Assembly: GCA_016201275.1 (NCBI GenBank)
Contig: JACQDB010000050.1
Span: 34,239-98,238, forward strand
Source: Acidobacteriota bacterium
Lineage (GTDB): Bacteria; Acidobacteriota; Blastocatellia; UBA7656
Length of the DNA stretch: 64,000 nt
Direction of reading: 5' to 3'
The translations under genes and the position numbers were made by a program. The notes beneath the pieces were generated by a model. The model was not told the DNA's origin. It was given only the letters and a program-made list of their open reading frames with translations, and did not search any database. This document shows positions 8,471-16,211 of this stretch, piece by piece. How positions within the stretch are numbered: position 1 is the first letter of the stretch; each line of letters starts with the position of its first letter.

Positions 8471-8848
8471 CCAAGAGCAGGGAATTGGCTGATCGGTTCC
8501 AGTGATACTTGAACCTAGAGTAAATACGTAAAGCCCAGCATTAGGCTTTTTCGACTGATAGTTTTACCAATTTGCATTCAGGGGTTATGCAGTTAATTCG
8601 CATCCTTGCAACTATGATTTTTGTTGTTAGTTGCCAGGCTGTGTAGCGTAGCTGTATAACCCTCATTAACTTCCAATTCAATCATTGCATTTCTTTATTT
8701 CGATAGGATGTTTCCTATTGCATTCGCCTTGAATCTTGAAGGCACTATTTCGAGTTGCCCAGGAGTCGAAGTTGCGACTTCTGACCAATCGAATGGAAGT
8801 AGTCGGTAACTTTTCTAACCAGCTAAAAAGCCAATAAAAGGAGAGTGT
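8471..8848. other. 378-nt intergenic region between the IscA-like and PuuD-like genes
   Basis: No credible ORF was found. It holds a weak terminator-like hairpin (8530-8551: AAAGCC / GGCTTT followed by T) and a long-range inverted pair, GGGTTATGCAG near 8582 against CTGTATAACCC near 8652, that would enclose about 60 nt. A short hairpin GAAGTTGCGACTTC lies near 8770. The pairs are suggestive of a structured leader or small RNA but do not match a family that I recognise. Confidence 0.4.
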
Positions 8849-9700
8849 ATGTTAGCCATGTCAAATTTTGACCTCCCGCTACTTTTGATTCAGGCAGCAC
8901 AGGAATCAAAATCAACGCTGTTCCATTTGCCCGACCATCCCCAACCTTATGTGCAGATACTGCTCATGTGGTTACATTTTCTTGCCGGCATCACTTGGAT
9001 CGGAATGCTGTACTTCTTCAATCTGGTTAATGTGAATTTAATGAAGGTGCTGGATGGGCCAACCAAAGGCAAGGTGATTCCTCAATTGATGCCCCGCGTT
9101 CTCTGGTGGTTTCGCTGGGGGGCAGTGATTACGGTTCTGGTCGGACTTACCTACTATGCCATGTATATGTTGTCACCAAATGTGCGAGATGCTAATGAAG
9201 GGCTTGCCAAGCTAGGCTCAAGTTCTCATGCCAATACTTGGATGATACTGTTAGTATGGCTTGTGATTTTGGTGTTAGCGTTTACCATAGGCTTTTTTGT
9301 CGTGCGGAAAGTTGACAACGGCTGGACGGTCGCAGCAATTATGGGAGTAGTTTTTACCTTGATGGCGATAGCTATCGTCAAATGGTTGGATTCCTCTTTG
9401 TCCTTCCACGTCAATGGCCATTTCGTCAGCTATGCAAGTAACAATAGAGTCTTTTCAATCGGCATAGGCGGAGCCTTGGGCATCATTATGCTTCTCAATG
9501 TATGGGGAGTAATCTGGCCGAATCAAAAACGCATTATCGCTTGGACCTACAATAATGCAGAGCAGGGAACTGCTATACCGGCTGAAAGCGCCAAACTCGC
9601 AAGACAGGCATTTCTGGCTTCGCGTATGAATTTCTGGCTTTCCATCCCTATGCTGTTTTTGATGGCGGCATCTCAATACTTTCCGGCCTTTGGCCGATAA
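8849..9700 (+). CDS. PuuD-like membrane protein (urate hydroxylase N-terminal domain type)
   Basis: Resembles the membrane domain of PuuD urate hydroxylase, which in full-length enzymes is followed by a cytochrome c domain. Here the 283-aa protein ends after the membrane part and no CxxCH motif is present, so electron transfer would need a separate cytochrome. About seven hydrophobic segments are visible, with family-like sequence LMWLHFLAGITWIGMLYFFNLVNVNLMK and PRVLWWFRWGAVITVLVGLTYYAMYM. The histidine in WLHFLAGITWIG could ligate heme or metal. An AAGGAGAG site fixes the ATG at 8849. No purine-degradation genes lie nearby, so urate as substrate is uncertain. The peroxiredoxin gene follows after 59 nt. 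Confidence 0.75.
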   Translation: MLAMSNFDLPLLLIQAAQESKSTLFHLPDHPQPYVQILLMWLHFLAGITWIGMLYFFNLVNVNLMKVLDGPTKGKVIPQLMPRVLWWFRWGAVITVLVGLTYYAMYMLSPNVRDANEGLAKLGSSSHANTWMILLVWLVILVLAFTIGFFVVRKVDNGWTVAAIMGVVFTLMAIAIVKWLDSSLSFHVNGHFVSYASNNRVFSIGIGGALGIIMLLNVWGVIWPNQKRIIAWTYNNAEQGTAIPAESAKLARQAFLASRMNFWLSIPMLFLMAASQYFPAFGR

Positions 9701-9759
9701 ATTGATGGGGGCAGTAAGCTTCACCTTATCGTTCTTCCCCATTTGTAATAGGAGTACAT

Positions 9760-10299
9760 ATGCGAAATAGAAATTTTCTCGGGGTTTTTGCCAGCGTCTT
9801 TTTAGTGGCTTTGATGTTTATCTTGGTCACGGCAGCACCGCCAGAGACAGGCAAACCGGCACCGCAATTCCAACTGATGAGTCAGGAGGGCAAGTCCGTT
9901 AATCTCAAGGATTTTCGTGGCAAATGGGTGGTCTTATATTTCTACCCGAAAGATTTTACCTCCGGTTGTACGGTTGAAGCGAAGAACTTTCAAAGGGATA
10001 TTGCCAGCTATGAAAAAGCCAAAGCGGTAATCTTGGGCGTCAGCATAGACAGTGTGGACTCCCATAAAAGCTTCTGCGCCAAAGAGGGCTTGAATTTCAA
10101 GCTGCTGGCTGACACTGATGCCAAAGTCTCCGAGATGTATGATTCCCTGAAGGATTACAACGGCAATAAGCTATCAGCGCGAAACACCTTCATTATTGAC
10201 CCGAAAGGGAAAATCGCCAAAGCTTTTATCGGCGTAAAACCTGCAGGTCACAGCGAAGAGGTGTTGGCCGCTCTAGCCGAATTGCAGAAGTCAAAATAG
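9760..10299 (+). CDS. exported peroxiredoxin, BCP/PrxQ type
   Basis: Thiol peroxidase that reduces peroxides. The 179-aa protein starts with a signal-like segment (FLGVFASVFLVALMFILVTAAPP), so it probably works in the periplasm or as a membrane-tethered protein, unlike cytosolic Bcp. The catalytic block is FYPKDFTSGCTVEAKNFQ with the peroxidatic Cys. The PrxQ-type resolving Cys normally five residues further on is replaced in this block (Val-Glu-Ala-Lys), so another cysteine (HKSFCAKEG) or an external thiol may resolve. An AGGAG site precedes the ATG. It follows the PuuD-like gene closely; a peroxide-producing oxidase upstream would make functional sense but is inference. A hairpin terminator follows. 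Confidence 0.92.
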   Translation: MRNRNFLGVFASVFLVALMFILVTAAPPETGKPAPQFQLMSQEGKSVNLKDFRGKWVVLYFYPKDFTSGCTVEAKNFQRDIASYEKAKAVILGVSIDSVDSHKSFCAKEGLNFKLLADTDAKVSEMYDSLKDYNGNKLSARNTFIIDPKGKIAKAFIGVKPAGHSEEVLAALAELQKSK

Positions 10300-10317
10300 C
10301 TATGCTTCCAGCTTGGT

Positions 10318-10366
10318 AGTAAAAAGCCAAATGCCAAACGCTATGCTAATGGGTTTGGCTTTTACT
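10318..10366 (+). terminator. probable intrinsic terminator after the peroxiredoxin gene
   Basis: Arms AGTAAAAAGCCAAA (10318-10331) and TTTGGCTTTTACT (10354-10366) pair over 13 bp with one bulged A. The stem ends in TTTT with further T-rich sequence. It sits 18 nt after the stop. Confidence 0.6.
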
Positions 10367-10474
10367 ATTTATAGCGGAAATTTGCTTGTCGGCAGCCGCC
10401 GCAGCCTTTTTAGCTGTTGGTAAGTCTTTTTATCTAGTTGTTTAAGCCCGGGCATTTGAAGTAACTTAGTAAAC

Positions 10475-10492
10475 GTCGGCGCGCCGACATTT
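10475..10492. repeat. second copy of the GTCGGCGCGCCGAC palindrome, upstream of ygfZ
   Basis: GTCGGCGCGCCGACATTT is identical over 18 nt to the copy in parB (3315-3332). Here it is intergenic, 45 nt before the ygfZ start, where an operator or partition-protein site would be possible. The 14-bp core is a perfect palindrome. Confidence 0.5.
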
Positions 10493-10536
10493 AGTGACTT
10501 TGCCAGAGAAGGGAAGAAGAAGTAGAAGGTGGAAAA

Positions 10537-11628
10537 ATGGAAGAGTTAAGCAAAAGAACTGCATTATTTGAAGTTGAGAAAGAGTTGGGAGCCGAGTTTG
10601 CCGATTTCTTTGGCTGGCAGATGCCCTTAAACTTTACAGACCCCAATCAAGAAGCCCTACAGGTAAGAGAGAATGTTGGCATCTGTGATCTGACCTTCGC
10701 TGGTGCTTTACGCATAACCGGTTCTGAGGCCACAGCGTTTTTGCAGGGGCTGGTCAGCAACGATGTAAAAGCGTTGCGTCAAGGAAAGGAAATGCGTGCA
10801 GCCTTTTTGACAGGGCACGGGAAGGTGAGAGCTTTTTGCATTATTCTTGGGCTTGAGAATGGCTACTTGATTGTCAATGATCCGCAGACTCACGAAAAAG
10901 TCTTGCAGTACGTTTTCCCCTTTTCTTATGCAGGAGATTTTCAGGTGGAAGATGTGTCGGAGCAGTTCCAACTGTTAACTCTACAAGGAAAAAATTCTCT
11001 ACTGGTGTTGAAAGAAGCTTCCTTCGAGCCGGTGCCGCAATTGAATGAATTCGATTGGGTTGAAACCTTAATGGCTGGCACCAAAGTATGGGTGATGAAG
11101 CATTCACGCACCGGCGAGCAAGGCTATGACCTATTGGTTCAGCAATCTGCGCTTGCCGATGTCTGGGATTTTCTTCTACTGAAAGGCAAGTATCATCAGC
11201 TTCTCCCTTATGGCTTGATGGCGCAAAATATTCTTCGCCTTGAGGCCGCCCTGCCGGTTTACGGCATAGATATTGACGAAAGTAATATGTTGCTGGAGTC
11301 TGGACTTGAAAATGTTGTTAGTATGACCAAAGGGTGTTATACAGGGCAGGAGGCTGTAGCTATGGCGACTTATAGAGGCCACGTCAGTAAAAAATTATCC
11401 CTGCTGGCCTTCCCTGAAAATCGTTCTATCAAGCCGGGCGCTAAAGTATTTTCTAAGGGGAAAGAGGTTGGCACGATTACTAGCGTTGCATATTCGGCGA
11501 CGTTCAAGAAACTCCTAGCTTTATCCTGCATTAAATACGGCTTCTTTGAATCTGGAACTTCAGTTGAAGTAGAATCTGAGCCGCAGATGCTTTTAGGTGA
11601 AATTGTTAAACCATATTTAAATGATTGA
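10537..11628 (+). CDS. ygfZ: YgfZ/GcvT-family folate-binding protein
   Basis: Folate-dependent protein that supports maturation or repair of Fe-S enzymes. The 363-aa chain looks like a glycine-cleavage T protein at the N-terminus (FADFFGWQMPLNFTDPNQEALQVRENVGICDLTFAGALRITGSEATAFLQGLVSNDV) but carries the YgfZ signature KGCYTGQE near residue 266, with the conserved cysteine. The C-terminal barrel domain follows (KLSLLAFPENRSIKPGAKVFSKGKEVGTITS). No gcvH or gcvP genes lie beside it, which also argues for YgfZ. GAAGGTGG precedes the ATG. An 18-nt repeated palindrome lies in the upstream region. Confidence 0.88.
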   Translation: MEELSKRTALFEVEKELGAEFADFFGWQMPLNFTDPNQEALQVRENVGICDLTFAGALRITGSEATAFLQGLVSNDVKALRQGKEMRAAFLTGHGKVRAFCIILGLENGYLIVNDPQTHEKVLQYVFPFSYAGDFQVEDVSEQFQLLTLQGKNSLLVLKEASFEPVPQLNEFDWVETLMAGTKVWVMKHSRTGEQGYDLLVQQSALADVWDFLLLKGKYHQLLPYGLMAQNILRLEAALPVYGIDIDESNMLLESGLENVVSMTKGCYTGQEAVAMATYRGHVSKKLSLLAFPENRSIKPGAKVFSKGKEVGTITSVAYSATFKKLLALSCIKYGFFESGTSVEVESEPQMLLGEIVKPYLND

Positions 11629-11682
11629 TTTGCGTGGAATAGTTAAGGTGATTTAGGAGAAGAGTTCAAGCTGGACTTGATG

Positions 11683-12492
11683 TCAGGAGAAGAGCGAAGG
11701 CTGGACGATCAAGGAAGTTGGATCAACTATTTTTAGATTTAGAAGTCGCTTGAAATCGTTGCTGCTGGTCGGTGAGTGACCTTGATAGTGATTGTTAAAA
11801 TAGCCATAAATCGTAGAGGTCTTTTGCGCCAGAATTTGAAAAGCCTCTGACCATTGCGCCAACTCTTTGGTGCGATCCAGTTGGATTCGACTGAAGTCCG
11901 TCAATTCCCTGGGGCCAAGCCAGCGTGTATAAACGAACGGCGCTTGCAGATTTTCTACCAGTTGAAAAAGAACTTGCCTGCTGACCCATTTCCCATCCGC
12001 TAAAGTCAACGCCACATGGTTTTCGTGCAATTCGGAAACCATAGCCTCTGTGAACCACTTCGGGTCGCGGAACTCTATCGCAAATTGAAAGTTTTCCGGC
12101 AGAAGTTTTAGAAATTTTCGTAAAGATTGTATCTCTGTGGGAGAAAAATCGGGCGGCAGTTGGATTAAAATACAAGCCAGTTTTTCCCGCAACAAAAGCA
12201 TACGTTGCAAAAAGCTTTCCAGACAGGTTTGGCTATCTCGCAAGCGGTTTTTGTGCGTGATCTCTGAAGGCAGTTTGACGGAAAAAGAGAATCCTACAGG
12301 GGTTCTATCGTACCAGCCTCGAACTGAATTTTCGGCGGGAATGGCGTAAAATGTCGAGTCAATTTCGACCGTATCAAAGACCTTCGCATAGAGCGAGAGC
12401 ATATCCTTTGATGAGGTTTTGTGTGGATAAAACGAGCCTACCCAGCCCTCATAATTCCACCCTTGCGTGCCGATGTGAATCGTTGTGGCCAT
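11683..12492 (-). CDS. DUF72 family protein (YecE-like TIM-barrel)
   Basis: Member of the DUF72/YecE family, a TIM-barrel-like group of unknown biochemical function. The 269-aa protein shows typical blocks: IHIGTQGWNYEGWVGSFYPH at the N-terminus, VEIDSTFYAIPAENSVRGWYDRTPVGFSFSVKLPSEITH, LACILIQLPPDFSPTE, FAIEFRDPKWF and YGYFNNHYQGHSPTSSNDF. No signal peptide. It converges on ygfZ and lies downstream of an unknown gene on the same strand. Function is not assigned by sequence; one cannot tell the substrate. Confidence 0.92.
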   Translation of the reverse strand: MATTIHIGTQGWNYEGWVGSFYPHKTSSKDMLSLYAKVFDTVEIDSTFYAIPAENSVRGWYDRTPVGFSFSVKLPSEITHKNRLRDSQTCLESFLQRMLLLREKLACILIQLPPDFSPTEIQSLRKFLKLLPENFQFAIEFRDPKWFTEAMVSELHENHVALTLADGKWVSRQVLFQLVENLQAPFVYTRWLGPRELTDFSRIQLDRTKELAQWSEAFQILAQKTSTIYGYFNNHYQGHSPTSSNDFKRLLNLKIVDPTSLIVQPSLFS

Positions 12493-12544
12493 AAATCATT
12501 TATGAGAGAGCCAAGCGAAAACTTTATAGGCCAAGTGGCGGCGC

Positions 12545-12916
12545 TCAACTCGCCGCCTGTGGGGTTTTCCAATAGCGGCTTTCATAGTATTGCTTGATAA
12601 AATCAATTCCCTCTTTGAACATCTCTTTGATGGATTTTTCATCGAGGTCGCCGCCTGAAACGTCAAAGTTGCCGCCTTCTGTCGGTTTAATGGTGATGCC
12701 GCCTTTGGGCGTGATAAATTCAATCAAGCCATCCCAACGCGATTCATCCATCACCACGATGTGTTGCTCGCCGCCGAAGGCATAAACTTTATCATCGCCG
12801 GCTTTCACATAAGACACCCCGTGTTCCTGCCATAGCCAATCTATCAACTCACGCAACTCCGTCAGTTGTTTGCTGAATGCGCCTTTGAATTCTGTCGGAC
12901 TTGCAGCCATAGACAT
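12545..12916 (-). CDS. hypothetical protein, 123 aa
   Basis: I do not recognise this family. The 123-aa protein is soluble and acidic, without signal peptide. It begins with a helix (TELRELIDWLWQEHGV), then a beta-rich stretch (KVYAFGGEQHIVVMDESRWDGLIEFITPKGGITIKPTEGGNFDVSGGDL), and ends with a helix (SIKEMFKEGIDFIKQYYE). This order resembles small ligand- or peptide-binding domains, but no function is claimed. A GGAGAGAT site precedes the start; a second ATG two codons on is possible. It lies just upstream of the DUF72 gene, 52 nt apart. Confidence 0.65.
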   Translation of the reverse strand: MSMAASPTEFKGAFSKQLTELRELIDWLWQEHGVSYVKAGDDKVYAFGGEQHIVVMDESRWDGLIEFITPKGGITIKPTEGGNFDVSGGDLDEKSIKEMFKEGIDFIKQYYESRYWKTPQAAS

Positions 12917-13002
12917 AGTTATCTCTCCGTGTCGGATATTCTCAAAGTCAAAACTACTTCAGGGTCAAGGTCGAACCAACTGTTCGACGTTCAATGAACC
13001 GA

Positions 13003-13218
13003 TCAGCCACGCCCTTCCCAGCCTATCTGTTTTAATTTTCCGTTCTCGACAATTACCGGAACCGTCGGGTCGCCATCAGAAAAGCCGAACATCTCTTTGC
13101 GATACTCCAGATTATCCTGAGCATTGCGATCATCAAAGGCTATGCCTTTTTGGGTGTAATACTCCCTGGCTTTGGCGCAATGTGGACAACCTGGCTTCGT
13201 ATAAATTATTACGCTCAT
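13003..13218 (-). CDS. glutaredoxin-like protein
   Basis: Short thiol-disulfide oxidoreductase of the thioredoxin fold. From the ATG at 13218 (CAGGAG nine bases upstream) it is 71 aa, and begins MSVIIYTKPGCPHCAKAREYY with the CPHC redox pair. TVPVIVENGKLKQIGWEGRG at the C-terminus carries the cis-proline (TVP) that contacts glutathione or substrate. The ORF track extends 24 codons further upstream, into sequence without a binding site. Members of a related glutaredoxin-like group use selenocysteine at the first active-site position; here a normal TGC/TGT cysteine is present. It is a stand-alone gene facing the rpiA promoter region. Confidence 0.85.
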   Translation of the reverse strand: MSVIIYTKPGCPHCAKAREYYTQKGIAFDDRNAQDNLEYRKEMFGFSDGDPTVPVIVENGKLKQIGWEGRG

Positions 13219-13403
13219 GATCAAAATCTCCTGAACCTTTATATAAAGTTTCCACTTGGCAAGTGTAACAGAGCCGGTTTTCACTGCCAAGTTTTCCCCG
13301 CATTTGCTGAATGGATTTGAAAGACTCGAATTTCAATGCTATGTTGTGCGTCGGTCGTCATCGTTTCGGGAAAGTTCATTCAATAAAATCAAAGCCATTC
13401 GAT

Positions 13404-14099
13404 ATGGAAAAGAATCGAGATGCGATAAAAAAACACGCCGCGCAAAAAGCTGTAGAATTTGTTTGTGACGGCCAATTGGTAGGCTTAGGAACCGGGTCAA
13501 CGACTTGGTTTGCCTTGCAAGCATTAGGAACAAAGGTTCAGCAAGGGCTACGCATACAAGGTGTGGCGACCTCTTTACAGAGCGAAAAGATCGCGCAAGA
13601 TTTGGGCATTCCGTTGACCACCCTCAATGACATAGAAAAGTTGGATGTATCCATTGATGGGGCGGATGAGGTGAACCCTGATTTCCACATGATCAAAGGC
13701 GGTGGCGGCGCTTTGACGCGCGAGAAGTTGGTCGCGCTTTCGGCTACTCAACGCATCTTTGTGATAGATGCACACAAGCAGGTTGTTCGCTTAGGCGAAG
13801 GGTTTGCGGTGCCTGTAGAAGTTCTTCCTTTCGCTTGGAAGAAGACCGTCGGTTTGTTGGCCGCGTTGGGCTGTGAGCCACGCCTCCGCGAACGGCACGA
13901 CCGGGCATTTGAGACTGATAACGGAAATTACATCGTGGATTGTCGGTTTGCTGGTATAGATGAAGTCGCCCAACTAGAGAGGCGATTAAAACTGTTGCCG
14001 GGGGTAGTGGAAAGCGGTCTCTTTGTGGGGCTGTGTGATGTTCTGATCATCGGTTCTGACAACGATGTAGAGGTTCGATACTGCAAGGCCAAACCCTGA
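13404..14099 (+). CDS. rpiA: ribose-5-phosphate isomerase A
   Basis: Interconverts ribose 5-phosphate and ribulose 5-phosphate in the pentose phosphate pathway. The ATG at 13404 gives 231 aa, the family length; the ORF-track start 31 codons upstream would add a cysteine- and arginine-rich tail not seen in the family. Active-site blocks: GLGTGSTTWFALQAL (phosphate binding), SIDGADEVNPDFHMIKGGGGALTREK (catalytic Asp and Glu region), and VEVLPFAWKKT. The Shine-Dalgarno sequence is weak. No other sugar-phosphate genes adjoin it. Confidence 0.95.
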   Translation: MEKNRDAIKKHAAQKAVEFVCDGQLVGLGTGSTTWFALQALGTKVQQGLRIQGVATSLQSEKIAQDLGIPLTTLNDIEKLDVSIDGADEVNPDFHMIKGGGGALTREKLVALSATQRIFVIDAHKQVVRLGEGFAVPVEVLPFAWKKTVGLLAALGCEPRLRERHDRAFETDNGNYIVDCRFAGIDEVAQLERRLKLLPGVVESGLFVGLCDVLIIGSDNDVEVRYCKAKP

Positions 14100-14291
14100 A
14101 AAGCGGTTTTCCAATGGGGGCAATTGACGGTTAGGCGAGAAACAAAGGCAGCCCATTGAGGCAGTGGTACGGATAACTTTCAAATACGACTTGAGACTGG
14201 AGAAAAGCCCAGCAAAAGACAACGCCAAGTAAAAGAAAGTGCATTGATGAGCATATCTTTGCGACTACGCTACTGAAAAGGAGGAAACCTT

Positions 14292-14693
14292 ATGAACTAT
14301 CGCAGCACCACGCAAAAGGTTTTGCTGGGAATCTTGTGCATTTTCGCGGTTCCGTCTATGGCTGAAACCCCCAAGGTTACCCCGCTTATGACCAGAGAGT
14401 TGACTGGTTTGCCAAGCAAGGAAGCCGTGATGCTCACGGTGGAGTATCCGCCGGGCGTTTCATCCAGCAAACACAGGCATAACGCGCACACCTTCGTCTA
14501 TGTCTTGGAAGGTTCCATCATCATGCAGGTCGAAGGCGGGGCAGCCGTGACTTTGGGACCTGGCCAGACGTTTTATGAATCACCCGATGATGTCCATACG
14601 GTCTCAAAGAATGCGAGCGATTCTCAACCAGCTAAGTTTCTAGTCTTTTTTGTGAAGAACAAGGATGCTCCGGCATTAATCCCTGTGAAATAA
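14292..14693 (+). CDS. secreted cupin-domain protein
   Basis: Small cupin of 133 aa with an N-terminal signal peptide (VLLGILCIFAVPSMAE), so it is probably periplasmic. The beta-barrel shows the first cupin motif in GVSSSKHRHNAHTFVYVLEGSIIMQVEGG (His, His, His, Glu metal ligands) and the second in GPGQTFYESPDDVHTVSKN. Metal binding is therefore likely; substrate is unknown. Single-domain cupins of this type act as dioxygenases or simply bind small molecules. A strong AAAAGGAGG site precedes the ATG. The IS1-family element lies 141 nt downstream. Confidence 0.85.
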   Translation: MNYRSTTQKVLLGILCIFAVPSMAETPKVTPLMTRELTGLPSKEAVMLTVEYPPGVSSSKHRHNAHTFVYVLEGSIIMQVEGGAAVTLGPGQTFYESPDDVHTVSKNASDSQPAKFLVFFVKNKDAPALIPVK

Positions 14694-14883
14694 AGCGTGC
14701 CAGCAATGACAAGAGGATGCACGGCTCGACGCGAAGGCCAGAGCAGGAAGAGAGTGTGGCTTCTTATCAAGCAATGGCGGTAGTGCGAAAAAAGTAGGGA
14801 TCGACCAGCAACCAACTGCGCTAGTTTAGCTCCGGGTAGTGGTTCAATCTGGTGAGGCAAGCGAGATTATAGCGATGAAGAAA

Positions 14884-15336
14884 TCAGCGCAAACCAATCT
14901 CGTGCATCACCTCGGATTTTGAGAATGACAAAGTCTTTCGCACAAACCGCGCCAGCCGTTGCCGCAAGGTATTGTTCCAGCGCTCGACGTGTGCCGTCTG
15001 GCCACTCTGTTTGCCCACTGCCGTGTGTTGCTCATCGGGGATCACCTGCTGATAGGCTTGCCAAAAATCGCTGTAACAATGGCCGCTGCGGTAAGCTTCG
15101 GGAATCTGCTCCCAAAGCTTGCGGCAACTGGCCTTACTGCGGTCGCCAATTACATAGGCGACAACCTGTCGAGTCAGCCGACACAAGGCAATCCAAACCC
15201 AGCGTTTGTTGGTTTTTTTCAACACCAATGACCACAATTCATCCAATTCCAAGGTCGTTTGTTCAGCCTCATCCGGCGCGGGCTGGCGCAATGTCTGCGT
15301 CAAGGGCGGCAAGCTCAAGTCTTTTTTTTTAGCCAA
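14884..15336 (-). CDS. insB: IS1-family transposase, InsB part (DDE domain)
   Basis: Catalytic half of the IS1 transposase, normally made as an InsA-InsB fusion by -1 frameshifting. The 150-aa frame starts at a TTG just upstream of the A run. It has the IS1 DDE residues in order: LELDELWSLV with the first Asp, GHCYSDFWQAYQQVIP with the second, and HVERWNNTLRQRLARFVRKTLSFSKS with the Glu. No stop or deletion interrupts it, so the element could still be active. The internal TTG is probably not used as an independent start. Confidence 0.92.
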   Translation of the reverse strand: MAKKKDLSLPPLTQTLRQPAPDEAEQTTLELDELWSLVLKKTNKRWVWIALCRLTRQVVAYVIGDRSKASCRKLWEQIPEAYRSGHCYSDFWQAYQQVIPDEQHTAVGKQSGQTAHVERWNNTLRQRLARFVRKTLSFSKSEVMHEIGLR

Positions 15337-15578
15337 CCGCTAACGGTGTTGCGAGCCACGCCGAAGGTGCGTGTCAGGCCGCGCAGAGAAGAGCGTTCTT
15401 CGTAAGCGCGCAGAATCTCTTCACGCTCGGCTTCGCTATAGCCCAGCGCCTGCGGATTGTCACGACGGCTACGGTTGCAGTCTTTACCGTGATAGCGTTG
15501 TTTGCCATTGCGGGTCAGCCCGTTGCGAAGCAGATTCTCACTCCCGCAATGACAGCATTTAATCGTGATCGTAACCAT
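15315..15578 (-). CDS. insA: IS1-family InsA, zinc-finger and helix-turn-helix protein
   Basis: DNA-binding N-terminal part of the IS1 transposase; alone it can act as a repressor of transposition. The 87-aa product has the zinc-finger pair CCHCGSENLLRNGLTRNGKQRYHGKDC and a helix-turn-helix (EEILRAYEERSSLRGLTRTFGVARNTVSGWLKK). It ends nine codons into the frameshift region, where slipping back one base on the A9 run continues into InsB. It begins 17 nt inside the right terminal repeat. Confidence 0.92.
   Translation of the reverse strand: MVTITIKCCHCGSENLLRNGLTRNGKQRYHGKDCNRSRRDNPQALGYSEAEREEILRAYEERSSLRGLTRTFGVARNTVSGWLKKKT
15322..15330 (-). promoter_or_regulatory. programmed -1 frameshift site (A9 run) of the IS1 transposase
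   Basis: On the coding strand the insA frame reads CTA AAA AAA AAG ACT TGA while the insB frame reads GCT AAA AAA AAA GAC. The two differ by -1 across nine As, so a -1 slip joins them. IS1 elements are known to use an A-rich -1 shift. Confidence 0.8.
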
Positions 15579-15617
15579 AGGTTGAGGCTACCACCCTCAC
15601 CCTTTTGAGCTACTACC

Positions 15618-16211
15618 GAAGGATGAAAGGCATGGCCGGGTGCGATGAAAAGTGAGACTCAGTTTCGGACAATGGTTTGATAAACCGTTTTCGCCCATGC
15701 GAGCTGGCAGCCCTGAAAGGGCGCTATTCAATAGTCCAGTCCAACGGGCTGGGGACGCACGAGCCAGTAATTTCCAGCCCTGAAAGGGCGTCATCGTTGA
15801 CCGCGTGAGGCCGTATTGCGCCCTTGCAGGGCTAGTCTTTGGGCCTGAAAAAACGAATGTCCTACCGGGAGAGCAATTGCGCCCTTGCAGGGCTGGTCTT
15901 TGGGACGGCCTCTTGCTTGGCGCGCTGCACCAAGCTATTGAATAGCGCCCTTTCAGGGCTGGGAAAAGGAAGTTTTTTTTGAGGGAGTCCCACTTTTCAT
16001 CGCACCCGGCATCGCCAATGAGGGTGACTGTGGCTTTTGCAATAAACTCGGTTGTGTTATGGTTTCACGGTGAATCAGACGAGCGACCATCATTTGTGTA
16101 GTCACCTAACACAACCGTCTCGGATTGCTCAAGCGGAACCTTTGCGCTCGCTCTACAGCAGTTGAGTTCAACTTAATTCCCCTTTCAGAAATGCGGCAGA
16201 GTGGAACACTA
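15618..16211. other. 594-nt gene-free stretch between IS1 and the pyruvyl transferase gene
   Basis: Apart from the nested inverted-repeat element (15635-16010) it holds an 11-bp perfect inverted repeat, CGGTTGTGTTA at 16049-16059 and TAACACAACCG at 16107-16117, which may form a hairpin in the leader of the next gene. I see no coding potential of its own and no obvious promoter. Confidence 0.5.
15635..16010. repeat. nested inverted-repeat element, about 376 bp, MITE-like
   Basis: Outer arms of 26 bp, GCCGGGTGCGATGAAAAGTG followed by A/G GACTC (15635-15660) and its reverse complement (15985-16010), match at 25 of 26. Inner arms of 27 bp, CAGCCCTGAAAGGGCGCTAT plus TCAATAG (15708-15734), match the reverse complement at 15935-15961 exactly. 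A third copy of the core CAGCCCTGAAAGGGCG lies at 15775-15790. Two 29-nt direct repeats (15815-15843 and 15876-15904, 28 of 29 identical) carry the related core GCGCCCTTGCAGGGCT in the opposite sense. All five cores are imperfect palindromes. No ORF is present. It may be a non-autonomous transposable element or a REP-type hairpin cluster. No clear target duplication was found. Confidence 0.8.

Larger units (their letters stand above)
14835..15617 (-). mobile_element. complete IS1-family insertion sequence, 783 bp
   Basis: Two overlapping minus-strand ORFs (insA and insB) lie between imperfect terminal inverted repeats: GGTAGTGGTTCAATCTGGTGAGG at 14835-14857 and the reverse complement of 15595-15617, matching at 18 of 23 positions with GGTAGT and GGTGAGG fully conserved at the two ends of the repeat. 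The size, two-ORF layout, A-run frameshift site and terminal repeats fit the IS1 family. No clear 8-9 bp target duplication was seen, so one flank may have been rearranged. An inverted-repeat element starts 18 bp beyond its right end. Confidence 0.9.

Noticed and set aside
8580-8665. Long-range inverted pair considered as an integron attC site or riboswitch
   Set aside because: No integrase, no R/L box sequences, and no match to a riboswitch family that I recognise.
13000-13010. TGA after GWEGRG in the glutaredoxin gene considered as a selenocysteine codon
   Set aside because: The protein already has its redox CPHC with normal cysteines, and readthrough would add only a few residues before the next stop.
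15815-15904. Two 29-bp direct repeats 61 bp apart considered as a CRISPR remnant
   Set aside because: Only two copies, the repeats are part of a symmetric inverted-repeat element with related palindromes, and no cas genes are near.
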